From Pseudosulfitobacter sp. DSM 107133 (GTDB lineage: Bacteria > Pseudomonadota > Alphaproteobacteria > Rhodobacterales > Rhodobacteraceae), in NCBI RefSeq assembly GCF_022788695.1, contig NZ_CP085154.1:186001-250000 (forward strand): DNA of 64,000 nucleotides. The letters are read 5' to 3'. Of the stretch, positions 27,220-36,120 are shown one piece after another. How positions within the stretch are numbered: position 1 is the stretch's first letter; every line of letters begins with the position of its first letter. The position numbers and the translations under genes are program-made. The notes below the pieces were generated by a model, which was not told the origin of the DNA, ran no database searches, and saw only the letters and a program-made list of their open reading frames with translations.

Positions 27220-27284
27220 GCGGGGGCCAGCCCCCCGGCCTGCGGCCTCCCCCCGGGATATTTCTGGCCAAAAGAAGGTGCAGT
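27220..27284 (+). repeat. GC-rich double-hairpin intergenic repeat, copy 2
   Basis: GGGGGC-CA-GCCCCC and GGCC-TGC-GGCC palindromes are followed by CCCCGGGATATTTCTGG and CCAAAAGAAGG. The AGAAGG of the tail lies just before the ATG at 27285 and looks like its ribosome site. The layout matches copies at 3212 and 36991. Confidence 0.7.
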
Positions 27285-29300
27285 ATGGCGCGTGATCTAT
27301 CGCGGTTGTTGCGGCCACGGTCGATTGCCGTGGTGGGTGGCGGCGCATGGTGTGCGCAGGTCGTGAAACAGTCTCTGCTTATGGGATTTTCGGGCGATAT
27401 CCATATTGTTCACCCAAGAGGCGTGGTGGTCGAGGGGATCGCGTCGGTGCCGACGGTAGAGGCGTTGCCACAGGTGCCTGACGCGGTCTTTGTCGGGGTG
27501 AACAGGCACCTGGCGATTGATGTGGTTGCGCGTCTGGCGCGGATGGGGGCCGGAGGGGCGGTTTGCTTTGCGTCCGGCTTTGCCGAAGCGGTGGCAGAAG
27601 ATGCCGCTGCGACGGATTTACAGGCGCAACTGCTGGCTGCGGCGGCCGATATGCCTTTGTTAGGGCCGAACTGCTACGGGTACATCAATGCGTTGGACGG
27701 GGCGCTGTTGTGGCCCGACACGCATGGGTGCGCGCGGGTCGGGGCGGGCGTGGCGATTTTGACGCAAAGCTCGAACATCGCGATCAATGTGACAATGCAG
27801 CTGCGCGGGCTGCCGATCGCCTATGTTGTGGCATGTGGGAATATGGCGCAGACGGCGCAGGCGGATATCGCGCTGGGGTTGCTGGATGATCCGCGTGTGA
27901 CGGCCATCGGGATGCATATCGAAGGGTTCGGCGATACGGGTGCCTGGCACCGGCTGGCGGTGCGGGCCACCGAGCGTGGCGTTCCGTTGATTGCGCTGAA
28001 GGTTGGCGCATCGGAACAGGCGCAGCGGGCGACGGTGTCGCATACGGCGTCACTGGCAGGCGGCGATGCAGGTGCCGCTGCCTTGCTTGCGCGTCTGGGG
28101 ATCGGTCGCGTGCGGGATTTGCCGACCTTTGTCGAAACGCTGAAGCTGCTGCATGTGGCCGGACCGCTGGATGCGCCGACGCTGTCGTCGGTGAGCTGTT
28201 CGGGCGGCGAGGCGAGTCTGGCGGCAGATACGGCGCATGGGCGGGCGGTGACATTTCCGGCTCTAACACAGGTACAGAGGGCTGTTTTAAGCGAGGCGCT
28301 GGGCCCGATGGTCGCGTTGTCGAACCCGCTGGATTACAACACCTATATCTGGCGTGATGCGGCGGCAATGGCGCGGGCCTGGGCGCCGATGGCTGCGGAT
28401 CATATCGGGTTGACCCTGCTGATTGTGGATTATCCACACACCGATGCGACGGATTGGGAATGTGCGACGCTGGCGGCACTGGACGTGCGCGCGCAGACCG
28501 GACGACCCGTAGCGGTTGTTGCGACATTGCCCGAGTTGATGCCCTTGGCTGTCGCCCAGAGACTGATAGCGGGCGGTGTGGTGCCGATGAACGGGCTGAC
28601 CGAAGCGATTGCCGCAGCCGAAGTTGCTGCGCATCTGGGTGCGCCTGTGGAGCAAGCGCCGTTGCCGTCTGGTGAGGCCCGCGATGGCGTGATGCTGAGC
28701 GAGACGGAGGCGAAAGCGGCCCTGTCAGAATATGGGGTGATAATCCCGAAATCAGTCTCTGTTAAAGCGAATTTTGTTCCTGAATTGACCGGATTGAGTC
28801 CTCCCCTTGCGGTCAAGAGGCTGGGGTTGGCACATAAAACCGAAGCGAATGCTGTACGGTTAAACGTCGCCTTGGATCAGGTGCCGGGAATTCTGGCAGG
28901 GTTGCCGGGCGACGGGGCCATTGTCGAAGAGATGGTAACCGATGGCGTCGCGGAAATACTGGTGGGTGTCACCCGTGATCCGGCGCACGGATTCGTTTTG
29001 ACACTGGGCGCTGGCGGGGTGCTGACCGAGATACTCGCAGACACTGTTTCGCTTTTGGTTCCCGCGGATGAAGCCGCAATAAAACAGGCTCTGGCAAGGC
29101 TGAAATGCGCCCCGTTGCTGTCCGGATATCGTGCCAAACCTGCCGCTGACATCGACAGCATCGTGGCCGCGGTCATGGCGGTGCAATCCTATGTGATTGC
29201 ACAGGCCGATGTGATCAGCGAGGTTGAGATCAATCCGCTGATATGTACCCCGACACGCGCCGTCGCTGCCGACGCGCTGATCCGAATTGCAAAGGACTGA
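27285..29300 (+). CDS. ADP-forming acyl-CoA synthetase (fused alpha-beta)
   Basis: This 671-residue protein joins the CoA-binding domain (RPRSIAVVGGGAW, LGPNCYGYINALDG), the succinyl-CoA-ligase-like domains and an ATP-grasp domain (SETEAKAALSEYGVIIPKS, then PLAVKRLGLAHKTEANAVRLN and VEINPLI). The phospho-histidine is His253 in SHTASLAGG. Members make acyl-CoA from acid, CoA and ATP, or run in reverse. The superfamily also contains the ATP-dependent DMSP lyase DddX, which is an alternative. Between the acyl-CoA dehydrogenase and CaiD genes it may take the place of the AMP-forming CaiC ligase. Confidence 0.88.
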   Translation: MARDLSRLLRPRSIAVVGGGAWCAQVVKQSLLMGFSGDIHIVHPRGVVVEGIASVPTVEALPQVPDAVFVGVNRHLAIDVVARLARMGAGGAVCFASGFAEAVAEDAAATDLQAQLLAAAADMPLLGPNCYGYINALDGALLWPDTHGCARVGAGVAILTQSSNIAINVTMQLRGLPIAYVVACGNMAQTAQADIALGLLDDPRVTAIGMHIEGFGDTGAWHRLAVRATERGVPLIALKVGASEQAQRATVSHTASLAGGDAGAAALLARLGIGRVRDLPTFVETLKLLHVAGPLDAPTLSSVSCSGGEASLAADTAHGRAVTFPALTQVQRAVLSEALGPMVALSNPLDYNTYIWRDAAAMARAWAPMAADHIGLTLLIVDYPHTDATDWECATLAALDVRAQTGRPVAVVATLPELMPLAVAQRLIAGGVVPMNGLTEAIAAAEVAAHLGAPVEQAPLPSGEARDGVMLSETEAKAALSEYGVIIPKSVSVKANFVPELTGLSPPLAVKRLGLAHKTEANAVRLNVALDQVPGILAGLPGDGAIVEEMVTDGVAEILVGVTRDPAHGFVLTLGAGGVLTEILADTVSLLVPADEAAIKQALARLKCAPLLSGYRAKPAADIDSIVAAVMAVQSYVIAQADVISEVEINPLICTPTRAVAADALIRIAKD

Positions 29301-29303
29301 CAG

Positions 29304-30083
29304 ATGGACCCGATCAAGACCCGCCGCGACGGTGCAATTTTTCATGTGACACTGGACCGCCCCAAAGCCAATGCGATTGATCTGGCGACCAGCCGGATCA
29401 TGGGAGACGTCTTTGCCGGTTTCCGTGATGACCCCGATCTGCGGGTGGCGATTGTCACAGGCGGGGGCGACAAGTTCTTTTGCCCGGGCTGGGATCTGAA
29501 GGCGGCGGCCGATGGCGACGAAGTAGATGCCGATTATGGTGTCGGTGGTTTTGGCGGATTGCAGGAACTGCGCGGAATGAACAAGCCGGTGATTGCCGCC
29601 GTGAACGGGATTTGCTGCGGTGGCGGGCTGGAGCTGGCGCTGAGCGCCGATATGATTCTGGCGGCAGATCACGCGCAATTTGCCCTGCCCGAGATCCGTT
29701 CGGGTACGGTGGCGGATGCGGCCAGCGTGAAGCTGCCCAAGCGGATTCCCTATCATATCGCCATGGAACTGCTGCTGACCGGGCGCTGGTTCGATGCGGC
29801 CGAGGCGCACCGTTGGGGGATCGTGAACGAAGTGTTGCCCGCAGATGCGCTGGATTCGCGGGCATGGGAGCTGGCGCGACTGCTCGCATCGGGACCGCCG
29901 CTGGTCTATGCCGCAATCAAGGAAATCGTGCGTGATGCCGAGGATGCCAAGTTTCAGGATGCGATGAACCGGATTACCGGGCGGCAGTTGCCAACTGTCG
30001 ATGCGCTTTATGCCTCCGAGGATCAACTGGAGGGCGCGCGCGCCTTTGCCGAGAAACGTGATCCGGTCTGGAAGGGGCGCTAA
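29304..30083 (+). CDS. caiD: Carnitinyl-CoA dehydratase-like enoyl-CoA hydratase
   Basis: A 259-residue crotonase. It resembles E. coli CaiD closely in LDRPKANAIDLATS, FRDDPDLRVAIVTGGG, PGWDLKAAADG and the C-terminal GARAFAEKRDPVWKGR. The first catalytic glutamate is in GGGLELAL and the second in ALPEIRSG. The following loop, usually glycine-rich, reads TVADAASVKLP, an uncommon change. CaiD interconverts crotonobetainyl-CoA and carnitinyl-CoA. The start is three bases after the ligase stop, with AAGGA upstream. The substrate assignment rests on similarity recalled from the E. coli protein and not on a search. Confidence 0.8.
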   Translation: MDPIKTRRDGAIFHVTLDRPKANAIDLATSRIMGDVFAGFRDDPDLRVAIVTGGGDKFFCPGWDLKAAADGDEVDADYGVGGFGGLQELRGMNKPVIAAVNGICCGGGLELALSADMILAADHAQFALPEIRSGTVADAASVKLPKRIPYHIAMELLLTGRWFDAAEAHRWGIVNEVLPADALDSRAWELARLLASGPPLVYAAIKEIVRDAEDAKFQDAMNRITGRQLPTVDALYASEDQLEGARAFAEKRDPVWKGR

Positions 30084-30160
30084 CGTTCGATCCAGATTGC
30101 GACCCTCGTTCATAGGGCAAGGGGCTTGAACATGATGCCGCGGCGGGGCACCTATGGGTT

Positions 30161-31012
30161 ATGAACAAGACATTGCTTTCCTTCGGACATGGCTATTCGG
30201 CGCAGGCTTTGGCGGCGGTGCTGATCCCGCAGGGATGGCGGGTGATTGGCACCACGCGCAGTGCGGACAGGGTCGGCGAGATCGGCCAAACCGGTGTTAC
30301 ACCGCTGGTCTGGCCGGGCGGGGACGTGATGCCCGCGCTGGCCGAGGCGACGCATGTGTTGATTTCGGCAGGGCCGACGGCACAGGGCGATCCGGTGTTG
30401 AATGCGCTGCACGGTGCGATTGCCGCCAAGGCAGGTGACTTGCAATGGCTGGGGTATCTGTCGACCACGGGTGTCTATGGGGATCACGGTGGCGATTGGG
30501 TGGACGAAGCCACGCCCCTGACCCCGACAACCCAACGCGGACAATGGCGCAAGCAGGCCGAAACGGACTGGCGCGCCATTCCCGGCCTGCCCCTGCATAT
30601 TTTCCGGCTTGCGGGCATTTATGGCCCCGGTCGCGGACCTTTTGAAAAGGTGCGCCAGGGCACGGCGCGGCGGATCATCAAAGAGGGTCAGGTGTTCTCG
30701 CGCACCCATGTCGAGGACATCGCGCAGGTTCTGGCGGCGTCAATTGCCCAGCCGGACCCCGGAACTGCCTATAACGTCTGCGACGATGATCCTGCCCCGC
30801 CGCAAGAGGTGATTGCCCATGCCGCGACATTGCTGGGGATGCCGGTGCCACCGGCCATTCCGATCGAGCAGGCGGATATGACGCCTATGGCGCGCAGTTT
30901 TTATGCCGAAAGCAAACGGGTTCGGAACGAACGGATCAAAGAAGCGTTGGGTGTTCGGCTGCGTTACCCAACTTACCGCGAAGGACTGGCCGCCCTTTTG
31001 AAAGACGGCTGA
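30161..31012 (+). CDS. NAD(P)-binding SDR-family oxidoreductase (YeeZ-like)
   Basis: The 283-residue protein has a Rossmann N-terminus (LSFGHGYSAQALA). The YLSTTGVYGDHGGDWVDE and RLAGIYGPGRGPFEK segments are typical of the YeeZ group of extended SDRs. The glycine motif is G-x-G-x-x-A rather than the usual GxxGxxG. No clear Y-x3-K pair is obvious, so an enzymatic role is uncertain. It is followed by exoD eight bases later and may be co-transcribed with it. The ribosome site is weak. Confidence 0.8.
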   Translation: MNKTLLSFGHGYSAQALAAVLIPQGWRVIGTTRSADRVGEIGQTGVTPLVWPGGDVMPALAEATHVLISAGPTAQGDPVLNALHGAIAAKAGDLQWLGYLSTTGVYGDHGGDWVDEATPLTPTTQRGQWRKQAETDWRAIPGLPLHIFRLAGIYGPGRGPFEKVRQGTARRIIKEGQVFSRTHVEDIAQVLAASIAQPDPGTAYNVCDDDPAPPQEVIAHAATLLGMPVPPAIPIEQADMTPMARSFYAESKRVRNERIKEALGVRLRYPTYREGLAALLKDG

Positions 31013-31019
31013 TCCGAGA

Positions 31020-31607
31020 ATGCCCAGTTTTGACGACAAGACGCTGACGCATCTGCTGGATGCGATTGACAACGCTGCAGACGGCACGGTGGTGTCGGTG
31101 CGCGAGATTTTGGGTGCGATTGGAGATCGGTCGATCATGCCCCTTGTTCTGGCAGTGTCGATCCTGATTGTCTCACCCTTGTCCGGTATTCCGACGGTTC
31201 CGACCTTGTCGTCGGTCATTTTGCTGGTTCTGATGGGGCAGGCCTTCGGGCGGCGGCGGCATTTGTGGTTGCCTGACTTTCTGCTGCGTCGCGAACTGTT
31301 GGCACCGCGGGTCAAGACGGCGACGGGCTGGCTGAGGCGGCCCTGCGCGTGGCTGGACGCACATGCGCGTCCACGGCTTAGGGTGCTGACCTCTGGCGTG
31401 TTGCGACCGCTGACGCTGGTGGTGTGCATGGTGACGGCGGCTACGTTGCCGTTTTTCGAAATCCTGCCCTTCGTGTCGTCGTTCAGCGCTGGTGCGATTG
31501 CGATGATCGCCTTTGGCGTGATTACCCGCGACGGTCTGTGGGTGCTGGCAGGCTATGTGCAGGTTGCCGTTCTGGCCGGTCTCGCGGTCTGGGTCTGGCC
31601 GGGTTAG
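31020..31607 (+). CDS. exoD: ExoD-family membrane protein
   Basis: A 195-residue ExoD family protein with three to four hydrophobic segments (IMPLVLAVSILIVSPLSGIP, VSSFSAGAIAMIAFGVI and a C-terminal helix). IPTVPTLSSVILLVLMGQ is a family signature. ExoD was first described as needed for exopolysaccharide synthesis and nodule invasion in Sinorhizobium; its biochemical function is unknown. It sits eight bases behind the SDR gene and converges on dxs. Confidence 0.88.
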   Translation: MPSFDDKTLTHLLDAIDNAADGTVVSVREILGAIGDRSIMPLVLAVSILIVSPLSGIPTVPTLSSVILLVLMGQAFGRRRHLWLPDFLLRRELLAPRVKTATGWLRRPCAWLDAHARPRLRVLTSGVLRPLTLVVCMVTAATLPFFEILPFVSSFSAGAIAMIAFGVITRDGLWVLAGYVQVAVLAGLAVWVWPG

Positions 31608-31614
31608 AGCCTGT

Positions 31615-33543
31615 TCAGGCCCGTTCCACGCCGATCTGTGACACACCCAGAACGCTCAGCACCTTGGCCTCGATGTCCGCTGCACTCAGTTGCGCGGTGG
31701 CGTACATGTCGGCAGGGCTGGACTGGTCGATAAAGATGTCAGGCAACACCATCGAGCGGAACTTCAGGCCATCGTCAAACACGCCCTCATCGGCCAGCAG
31801 TTGCGCCACATGGCTGCCAAAGCCGCCAACGGCGCCTTCTTCGATGGTGATCAGCGCCTCGTGGTCGGCAGCCAGTTGCAGGATCATGTCGCGGTCCAGC
31901 GGCTTGGCGAAACGGGCGTCAGCGATGGTGGGTGTGATCCCTTTGGCAGCCAGACTTTCGCAGGCGGCTTCGACTTCGCTCAGACGGGTGCCAAAGGACA
32001 GGATCGCCACGCGCGACCCTTCGCGGATCATGCGGCCCTTGCCGATTTCCAGCGGGGTGCCGCGTTCGGGCATTTCAACGCCGGTGCCTTCGCCGCGCGG
32101 AAAACGGAACGCAATAGGGCCGTCGTTATGGGCAGCGGCGGTGGCGACCATATGGGCCAGCTCGGCCTCGTCGGCGGCGGCCATCACCACGAAACCGGGC
32201 AGGTTGGCAAGGAAAGCCACGTCAAACGCCCCCGCATGTGTGGCACCGTCTGCCCCGACAAGGCCCGCGCGGTCGATGGCAAAGCGCACCGGCAGGCGCT
32301 GGATCGCCACGTCGTGTACCACCTGATCGTAGCCACGTTGCAGAAAGGTTGAATACATCGCGCAAAACGGTTTCATCCCGCCGGCAGCCAGCGCCGCCGA
32401 AAAGGTCACGCCATGCTGTTCGGCTATGCCCACGTCAAAGCAGCGGCTGGGATAGCGTTCGGCAAACAGGTTCAGGCCGGTGCCGTCGGGCATCGCGGCC
32501 GTGACCGCGCAAATCTTGTCATCCGCTGCGGCCTCTTTCAGCAGATGCTGGGCAAAGACGCTGGTATAGCTGGGCGCGTTGCTGGGGGCTTTTTTCTGTT
32601 CGCCGGTGATCACGTCGAACTTGGCGCGGGCGTGGCCCCTGTCGGCAGAATGTTCTGCGGGGGCGTATCCCTTGCCCTTTTTGGTCAGCACATGGATCAG
32701 GATCGGGCCGGTGGCGCGGGCCTTGACGGTGCGCAAAACGGGCAGCAATTGATCCATGTCGTGGCCGTCGATCGGCCCGAGATAGGAAAACCCAAGCTGT
32801 TCGAACAGGGTGCCGCCCACGGTCATGCCCTTGAGCATGTCCTTGGCCCGACGCGCGCCTTCGCGGAAGGGGGGCGGCAGCAGGCTGACAGCGCCCTTGG
32901 CGGCGGCTTTCAGGTCTTGAAACGGTTCTTCGGCATACAGGCGCGACAGATAGGACGACATTGCGCCAACGGGCGGGGCGATGGACATTTCGTTGTCGTT
33001 CAGAATGACGATCAGACGTTCGCCCAGATCGCCCGCGTTGTTCATCGCCTCATAGGCCATGCCCGCGCTCATGCTGCCGTCACCGATCACGGCAATCGCG
33101 TCGCCCAACCCCTCGGGCGTGACACCGCCCAGATCGCGCGCAACGGCAAAGCCGAGGGCCGCACTGATCGAGGTGCTGGAATGGGCCGCGCCAAAGGGGT
33201 CATAAGGGGATTCGCTGCGCTTGGTGAAACCCGAAAGCCCGTCTTTTTGGCGCAGGGTGCGGATGCGGTCACGGCGTTCGGTCAGGATCTTGTGTGGATA
33301 GCATTGGTGGCCCACATCCCAGACGATCTTGTCGCGGGGGGTGTCGAACACGGCGTGCAGGGCCACGGTCAGCTCGACCACGCCCAGACCTGCACCCAGA
33401 TGCCCGCCGGTGACCGATACGGCTGACACGGTTTCACGGCGCACCTCGTCGGCCAGTTGATGCAACTGGGCGTCGCTGAGGTGTTTCATGTCAGCGGGGC
33501 GCTGGATTGTATCCAGCAGGGGGGTGTTTGGGCGGTCCGTCAT
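31615..33543 (-). CDS. dxs: 1-deoxy-D-xylulose-5-phosphate synthase
   Basis: DXS condenses pyruvate and glyceraldehyde 3-phosphate in the first step of the methylerythritol phosphate isoprenoid pathway, and also feeds thiamine synthesis. The ATG at 33543 (AAGG seven bases upstream) gives 642 residues, the normal length. Motifs are [13 protein letters not shown], the thiamine diphosphate motif [18 protein letters not shown], and the transketolase-like [15 protein letters not shown]. The preceding ispA gene ends 15 bases upstream, so xseB-ispA-dxs forms one operon, as in many Proteobacteria. Confidence 0.97.
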   Translation of the reverse strand: MTDRPNTPLLDTIQRPADMKHLSDAQLHQLADEVRRETVSAVSVTGGHLGAGLGVVELTVALHAVFDTPRDKIVWDVGHQCYPHKILTERRDRIRTLRQKDGLSGFTKRSESPYDPFGAAHSSTSISAALGFAVARDLGGVTPEGLGDAIAVIGDGSMSAGMAYEAMNNAGDLGERLIVILNDNEMSIAPPVGAMSSYLSRLYAEEPFQDLKAAAKGAVSLLPPPFREGARRAKDMLKGMTVGGTLFEQLGFSYLGPIDGHDMDQLLPVLRTVKARATGPILIHVLTKKGKGYAPAEHSADRGHARAKFDVITGEQKKAPSNAPSYTSVFAQHLLKEAAADDKICAVTAAMPDGTGLNLFAERYPSRCFDVGIAEQHGVTFSAALAAGGMKPFCAMYSTFLQRGYDQVVHDVAIQRLPVRFAIDRAGLVGADGATHAGAFDVAFLANLPGFVVMAAADEAELAHMVATAAAHNDGPIAFRFPRGEGTGVEMPERGTPLEIGKGRMIREGSRVAILSFGTRLSEVEAACESLAAKGITPTIADARFAKPLDRDMILQLAADHEALITIEEGAVGGFGSHVAQLLADEGVFDDGLKFRSMVLPDIFIDQSSPADMYATAQLSAADIEAKVLSVLGVSQIGVERA

Positions 33544-33557
33544 AGGGCGGCCTTCTG

Positions 33558-34418
33558 TCATTTCTCGCGGCGGATGACAAATGCGGCGGTTTCGCGCAGC
33601 ACGTCGGCATCTGGTCCATAAGTATCTAGGGCGTCGCAGGCAGATTGCACCAGTTCGGATGCGCGGCGTTTCGCCCCGTCCAGACCCAGCAGCGAAACAA
33701 AGGTGGCCTTGCCTGCCTCGGCATCCTTGCCGGTGGCCTTGCCGACGGTGCTGGCATCGCCGGTTATGTCCAGCACATCGTCGGCAATCTGGAACGCCAG
33801 CCCCATCGCCTGTGCATAGGTCCGCAGCGGGGTGGTGTCTGCACCGGCCATGCGTGCACCGGCACAGGCCGACCATTCGATCAGCGCGCCGGTCTTGCCG
33901 CGTTGCAGATATTCGATTTGCGCAAGGGTCAGCGGCACGTCGGCGGTTTCGGCGGCGATGTCCAGCGCCTGACCCAGCACCATGCCCCGTTGCCCTGCGG
34001 CCAGCGCCAGCGTGTGCGCCAGATCGGCGCGGGCGGGGCCGACTGAGTCGTGGGTAACCAGCTCGAAGCTGAGCGCATGCAGCGCGTCACCGGCCAGCAT
34101 GGCCGTCGCCTCGTCCCATTTGACGTGAACGGTGGGCTGGCCCCGGCGCATGTCGTCGTTGTCCATGCAGGGCAGATCGTCGTGGACCAGCGAATAGGCG
34201 TGCATCGCCTCGATCCCCGTCGCGGGCCATATCGCCGTGGCCGGGTCCAGCCCGTGCAGCCGCGCCGATTCCAGCACCAGAAAGCCGCGCAGCCGTTTGC
34301 CGCCTTGGGTGGCGTGCGCCATCGCATGGGTGACGGGCACATCGTCCAGACTGTTCAGAACGGTGTCGAATTGCGATTGGATCTGCGTGGTGGCCTGTGC
34401 CAGCCGGTCGGAAAACAT
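33558..34418 (-). CDS. ispA: Farnesyl diphosphate synthase
   Basis: A 286-residue trans-prenyltransferase that builds farnesyl or geranylgeranyl diphosphate. The first aspartate-rich motif is [14 protein letters not shown] and the second DDVLD (in [13 protein letters not shown]). GGKRLRG binds diphosphate. The gene sits between xseB and dxs, which supports the standard IspA role. Chain length is not certain from the sequence alone. Confidence 0.94.
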   Translation of the reverse strand: MFSDRLAQATTQIQSQFDTVLNSLDDVPVTHAMAHATQGGKRLRGFLVLESARLHGLDPATAIWPATGIEAMHAYSLVHDDLPCMDNDDMRRGQPTVHVKWDEATAMLAGDALHALSFELVTHDSVGPARADLAHTLALAAGQRGMVLGQALDIAAETADVPLTLAQIEYLQRGKTGALIEWSACAGARMAGADTTPLRTYAQAMGLAFQIADDVLDITGDASTVGKATGKDAEAGKATFVSLLGLDGAKRRASELVQSACDALDTYGPDADVLRETAAFVIRREK

Positions 34419-34422
34419 GAGC

Positions 34423-34665
34423 CTATTGAATGTCGGCGGGCGTGGTGCCGGTGGGATTGCCGTCGCTGTCCAGCGTGATGGCGGCGACCTTTTCCTCGGC
34501 CTCTTTCAGCTTGGCTTCGCAGCGGGCTTTCAGCGCCGCGCCGCGTTCATACAGCGTGATCGACTGATCCAGCGCCACGTCACCGCGCTCAAGCTGGCCC
34601 AGAACCTGCTCCAGCTCGGCCATCGCCTGTTCAAAGCTCATCTCGTTCACGGGTGTATCGGTCAT
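34423..34665 (-). CDS. xseB: Exodeoxyribonuclease VII small subunit
   Basis: An 80-residue protein with the XseB core SFEQAMAELEQVLGQLERGDVALDQ and a long acidic helix. It binds XseA in the nuclease that degrades single-stranded DNA. It is first of the xseB-ispA-dxs operon, with four bases to ispA. Confidence 0.94.
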   Translation of the reverse strand: MTDTPVNEMSFEQAMAELEQVLGQLERGDVALDQSITLYERGAALKARCEAKLKEAEEKVAAITLDSDGNPTGTTPADIQ

Positions 34666-34750
34666 CGCGCCGCGCCTCTTGTTATTTCTGGGTCAACATA
34701 GCGGTCTTCGTATCCCGATGCCAGACGCACAAGCCGCAGTTTTTGCGCAG

Positions 34751-35452
34751 TTAGTCGGGGGCCAGCATATAGCCCGCCCCGCGCACGGTTTGCAGATATC
34801 GCGGCTGTTTCGGATCGCTTTCGATCTTGCGGCGCAGGCGGGTGATCTGCACGTCAACCGCGCGTTCCTGTGCCTGTCCGCGGTCACGGCCCAGTTCCTC
34901 GACCAGCTTGGCGCGGCTGATCGGATTGCCCGGTTGGGCGGAAAAAATCTTCATCAGCAACATTTCGGTGCCGGTCAGGCGCACGATGTCCTGACCTTGC
35001 CACATCTCGCCGCGTTCAAGGTCATAGCGGATGTCGCCAAGATGCAGGATCTTGGGCATGCTGTCTTCTGCGGGGGTTTCGGGCATACGCCGCAGCACGG
35101 CATTGATGCGCAGCAGCAGCTCCTTGGGCTCGAAGGGTTTGGGCAGGTAATCGTCTGCCCCGGCCTCGAAACCCTCGATGCGGGCATCGGTTTCGCCGCG
35201 CGCGGTCAGCAGCAGGATCGGTGTGGTCTTGGTTTCGCGCAACGACCGGCACAGGCTGAGGCCGTCTTCGCCGGGCATCATCACGTCCAGAATGATCATG
35301 TCGAAATCCAGCCCCGTCAGGATGCGCCGCGCGTGCTGCGCGTCGCGGGCAGCGGTTACCAGAAATCCGTTCCGTATCAGGAATTTCTGCAACAGGGTAC
35401 GAATACGCTCGTCGTCGTCAACAACCAGCAGGTGGACGTCGAAATCGCTCAT
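34751..35452 (-). CDS. petR: OmpR-family response regulator (PetR-like)
   Basis: The 233-residue protein has a receiver domain with acidic pocket VVDDDE, phospho-acceptor in IILDVMMPG (about Asp56), and LLTARG and YLPKPFEPKEL switch residues. A winged-helix DNA-binding domain follows (about 135-230, ending RRKIESDPKQPRYLQTVRGAGYML). It overlaps a MarR-type gene by four bases. The same pair, petP-petR, is known in Rhodobacter capsulatus, where it lies next to petABC and PetR is needed for growth. Here petABC is about 13 kb away. No histidine kinase is adjacent. The symbol rests on this gene order. Confidence 0.75.
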   Translation of the reverse strand: MSDFDVHLLVVDDDERIRTLLQKFLIRNGFLVTAARDAQHARRILTGLDFDMIILDVMMPGEDGLSLCRSLRETKTTPILLLTARGETDARIEGFEAGADDYLPKPFEPKELLLRINAVLRRMPETPAEDSMPKILHLGDIRYDLERGEMWQGQDIVRLTGTEMLLMKIFSAQPGNPISRAKLVEELGRDRGQAQERAVDVQITRLRRKIESDPKQPRYLQTVRGAGYMLAPD

Positions 35453-35961
35453 GCGCCGTTTTCCTTCAGGCGCGCATAGGCGCGGCGCATTTCCGGGTCC
35501 ATCATCGCTTCGAGCACGCGGCGGAAACCGCCAACGGCGTCTGGCCCGGCCTCGCGAAAGGCGGCGCGCATACGGGCGCGTTGGGCATCGGACAATTGCT
35601 GTTCCAACGCGCGGCCCGCATCGGTCAGGTGCAGGTGACGCTCGCGTTTGTCGGTTTGGCCCACTCGGCTTTCCACCAGCCCGTCAGCGATAAGGGTGCG
35701 CAGCACGCGGTTCAGCGATTGTTTGGTCACGCCCAGAATGTTCAGCAGGTTGTTCACCGTCGTGCCCGGAGCACGGTTGATAAAGTGCACCGCGCGATGG
35801 TGCGCACGCCCGTAAGCCATATCCGCCAGAATACGGTCTGGATCGGCGGTAAACCCGCGATAGGCAAAGAACATCGCCTCGATGCCCTGCCGCAGTTGTT
35901 CGTCAGTCAGAAACAGCAGGCTTTCGCCGCCCAGTCCCGAACCCATGCCGGTGTCACGCAT
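35449..35961 (-). CDS. petP: MarR-family regulator (PetP-like)
   Basis: The 170-residue protein has a MarR winged-helix core: TTVNNLLNILGVTKQSLNRVLRTLIADGLVESRVG, mentioned only to mark residues 65-100, followed by the beta-wing DKRERHLHLTDAG. An N-terminal helix (LTDEQLRQGIEAMFFAYRGF) serves dimerisation. Its stop overlaps the PetR start (ATGA). In R. capsulatus PetP is the partner of PetR, with a role that is not well defined. The divergent gap to ilvE carries an 8-base direct repeat that could be its operator. Confidence 0.75.
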   Translation of the reverse strand: MRDTGMGSGLGGESLLFLTDEQLRQGIEAMFFAYRGFTADPDRILADMAYGRAHHRAVHFINRAPGTTVNNLLNILGVTKQSLNRVLRTLIADGLVESRVGQTDKRERHLHLTDAGRALEQQLSDAQRARMRAAFREAGPDAVGGFRRVLEAMMDPEMRRAYARLKENGA

Positions 35962-35989
35962 TTCTCGTGGCCTCGCTCGTCTTGTGTGA

Positions 35990-36027
35990 CCAAGAGCTTA
36001 CGTCAGTGTTGTTGACATTCCAAGAGC
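35990..36027. promoter_or_regulatory. Direct repeat in the petP-ilvE gap
   Basis: CCAAGAGC occurs at 35990-35997 and again at 36020-36027, exactly 30 bases apart (about three helical turns), with TTGTTGACATT between them. This layout may be a binding site for PetP or another regulator of the divergent genes. Confidence 0.35.
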
Positions 36028-36120
36028 CAAGGGCTATCGAATCAAAGGTTTTGCGCAACAAAATGTCCGCACCGGTCATAAATGCGCAATATTGGGAAAA
36101 CAAACAGAGGGATGTGACCG

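Noticed and set aside
28860..30113. 417-residue minus-strand open frame
   Set aside because: Shadow of the ligase and caiD genes; it has no start signal and no recognisable domain.
33544..33876. Upstream extension of the dxs frame
   Set aside because: It runs through the 3' end of ispA in another frame and lacks DXS content; the ATG at 33543 has a ribosome site.
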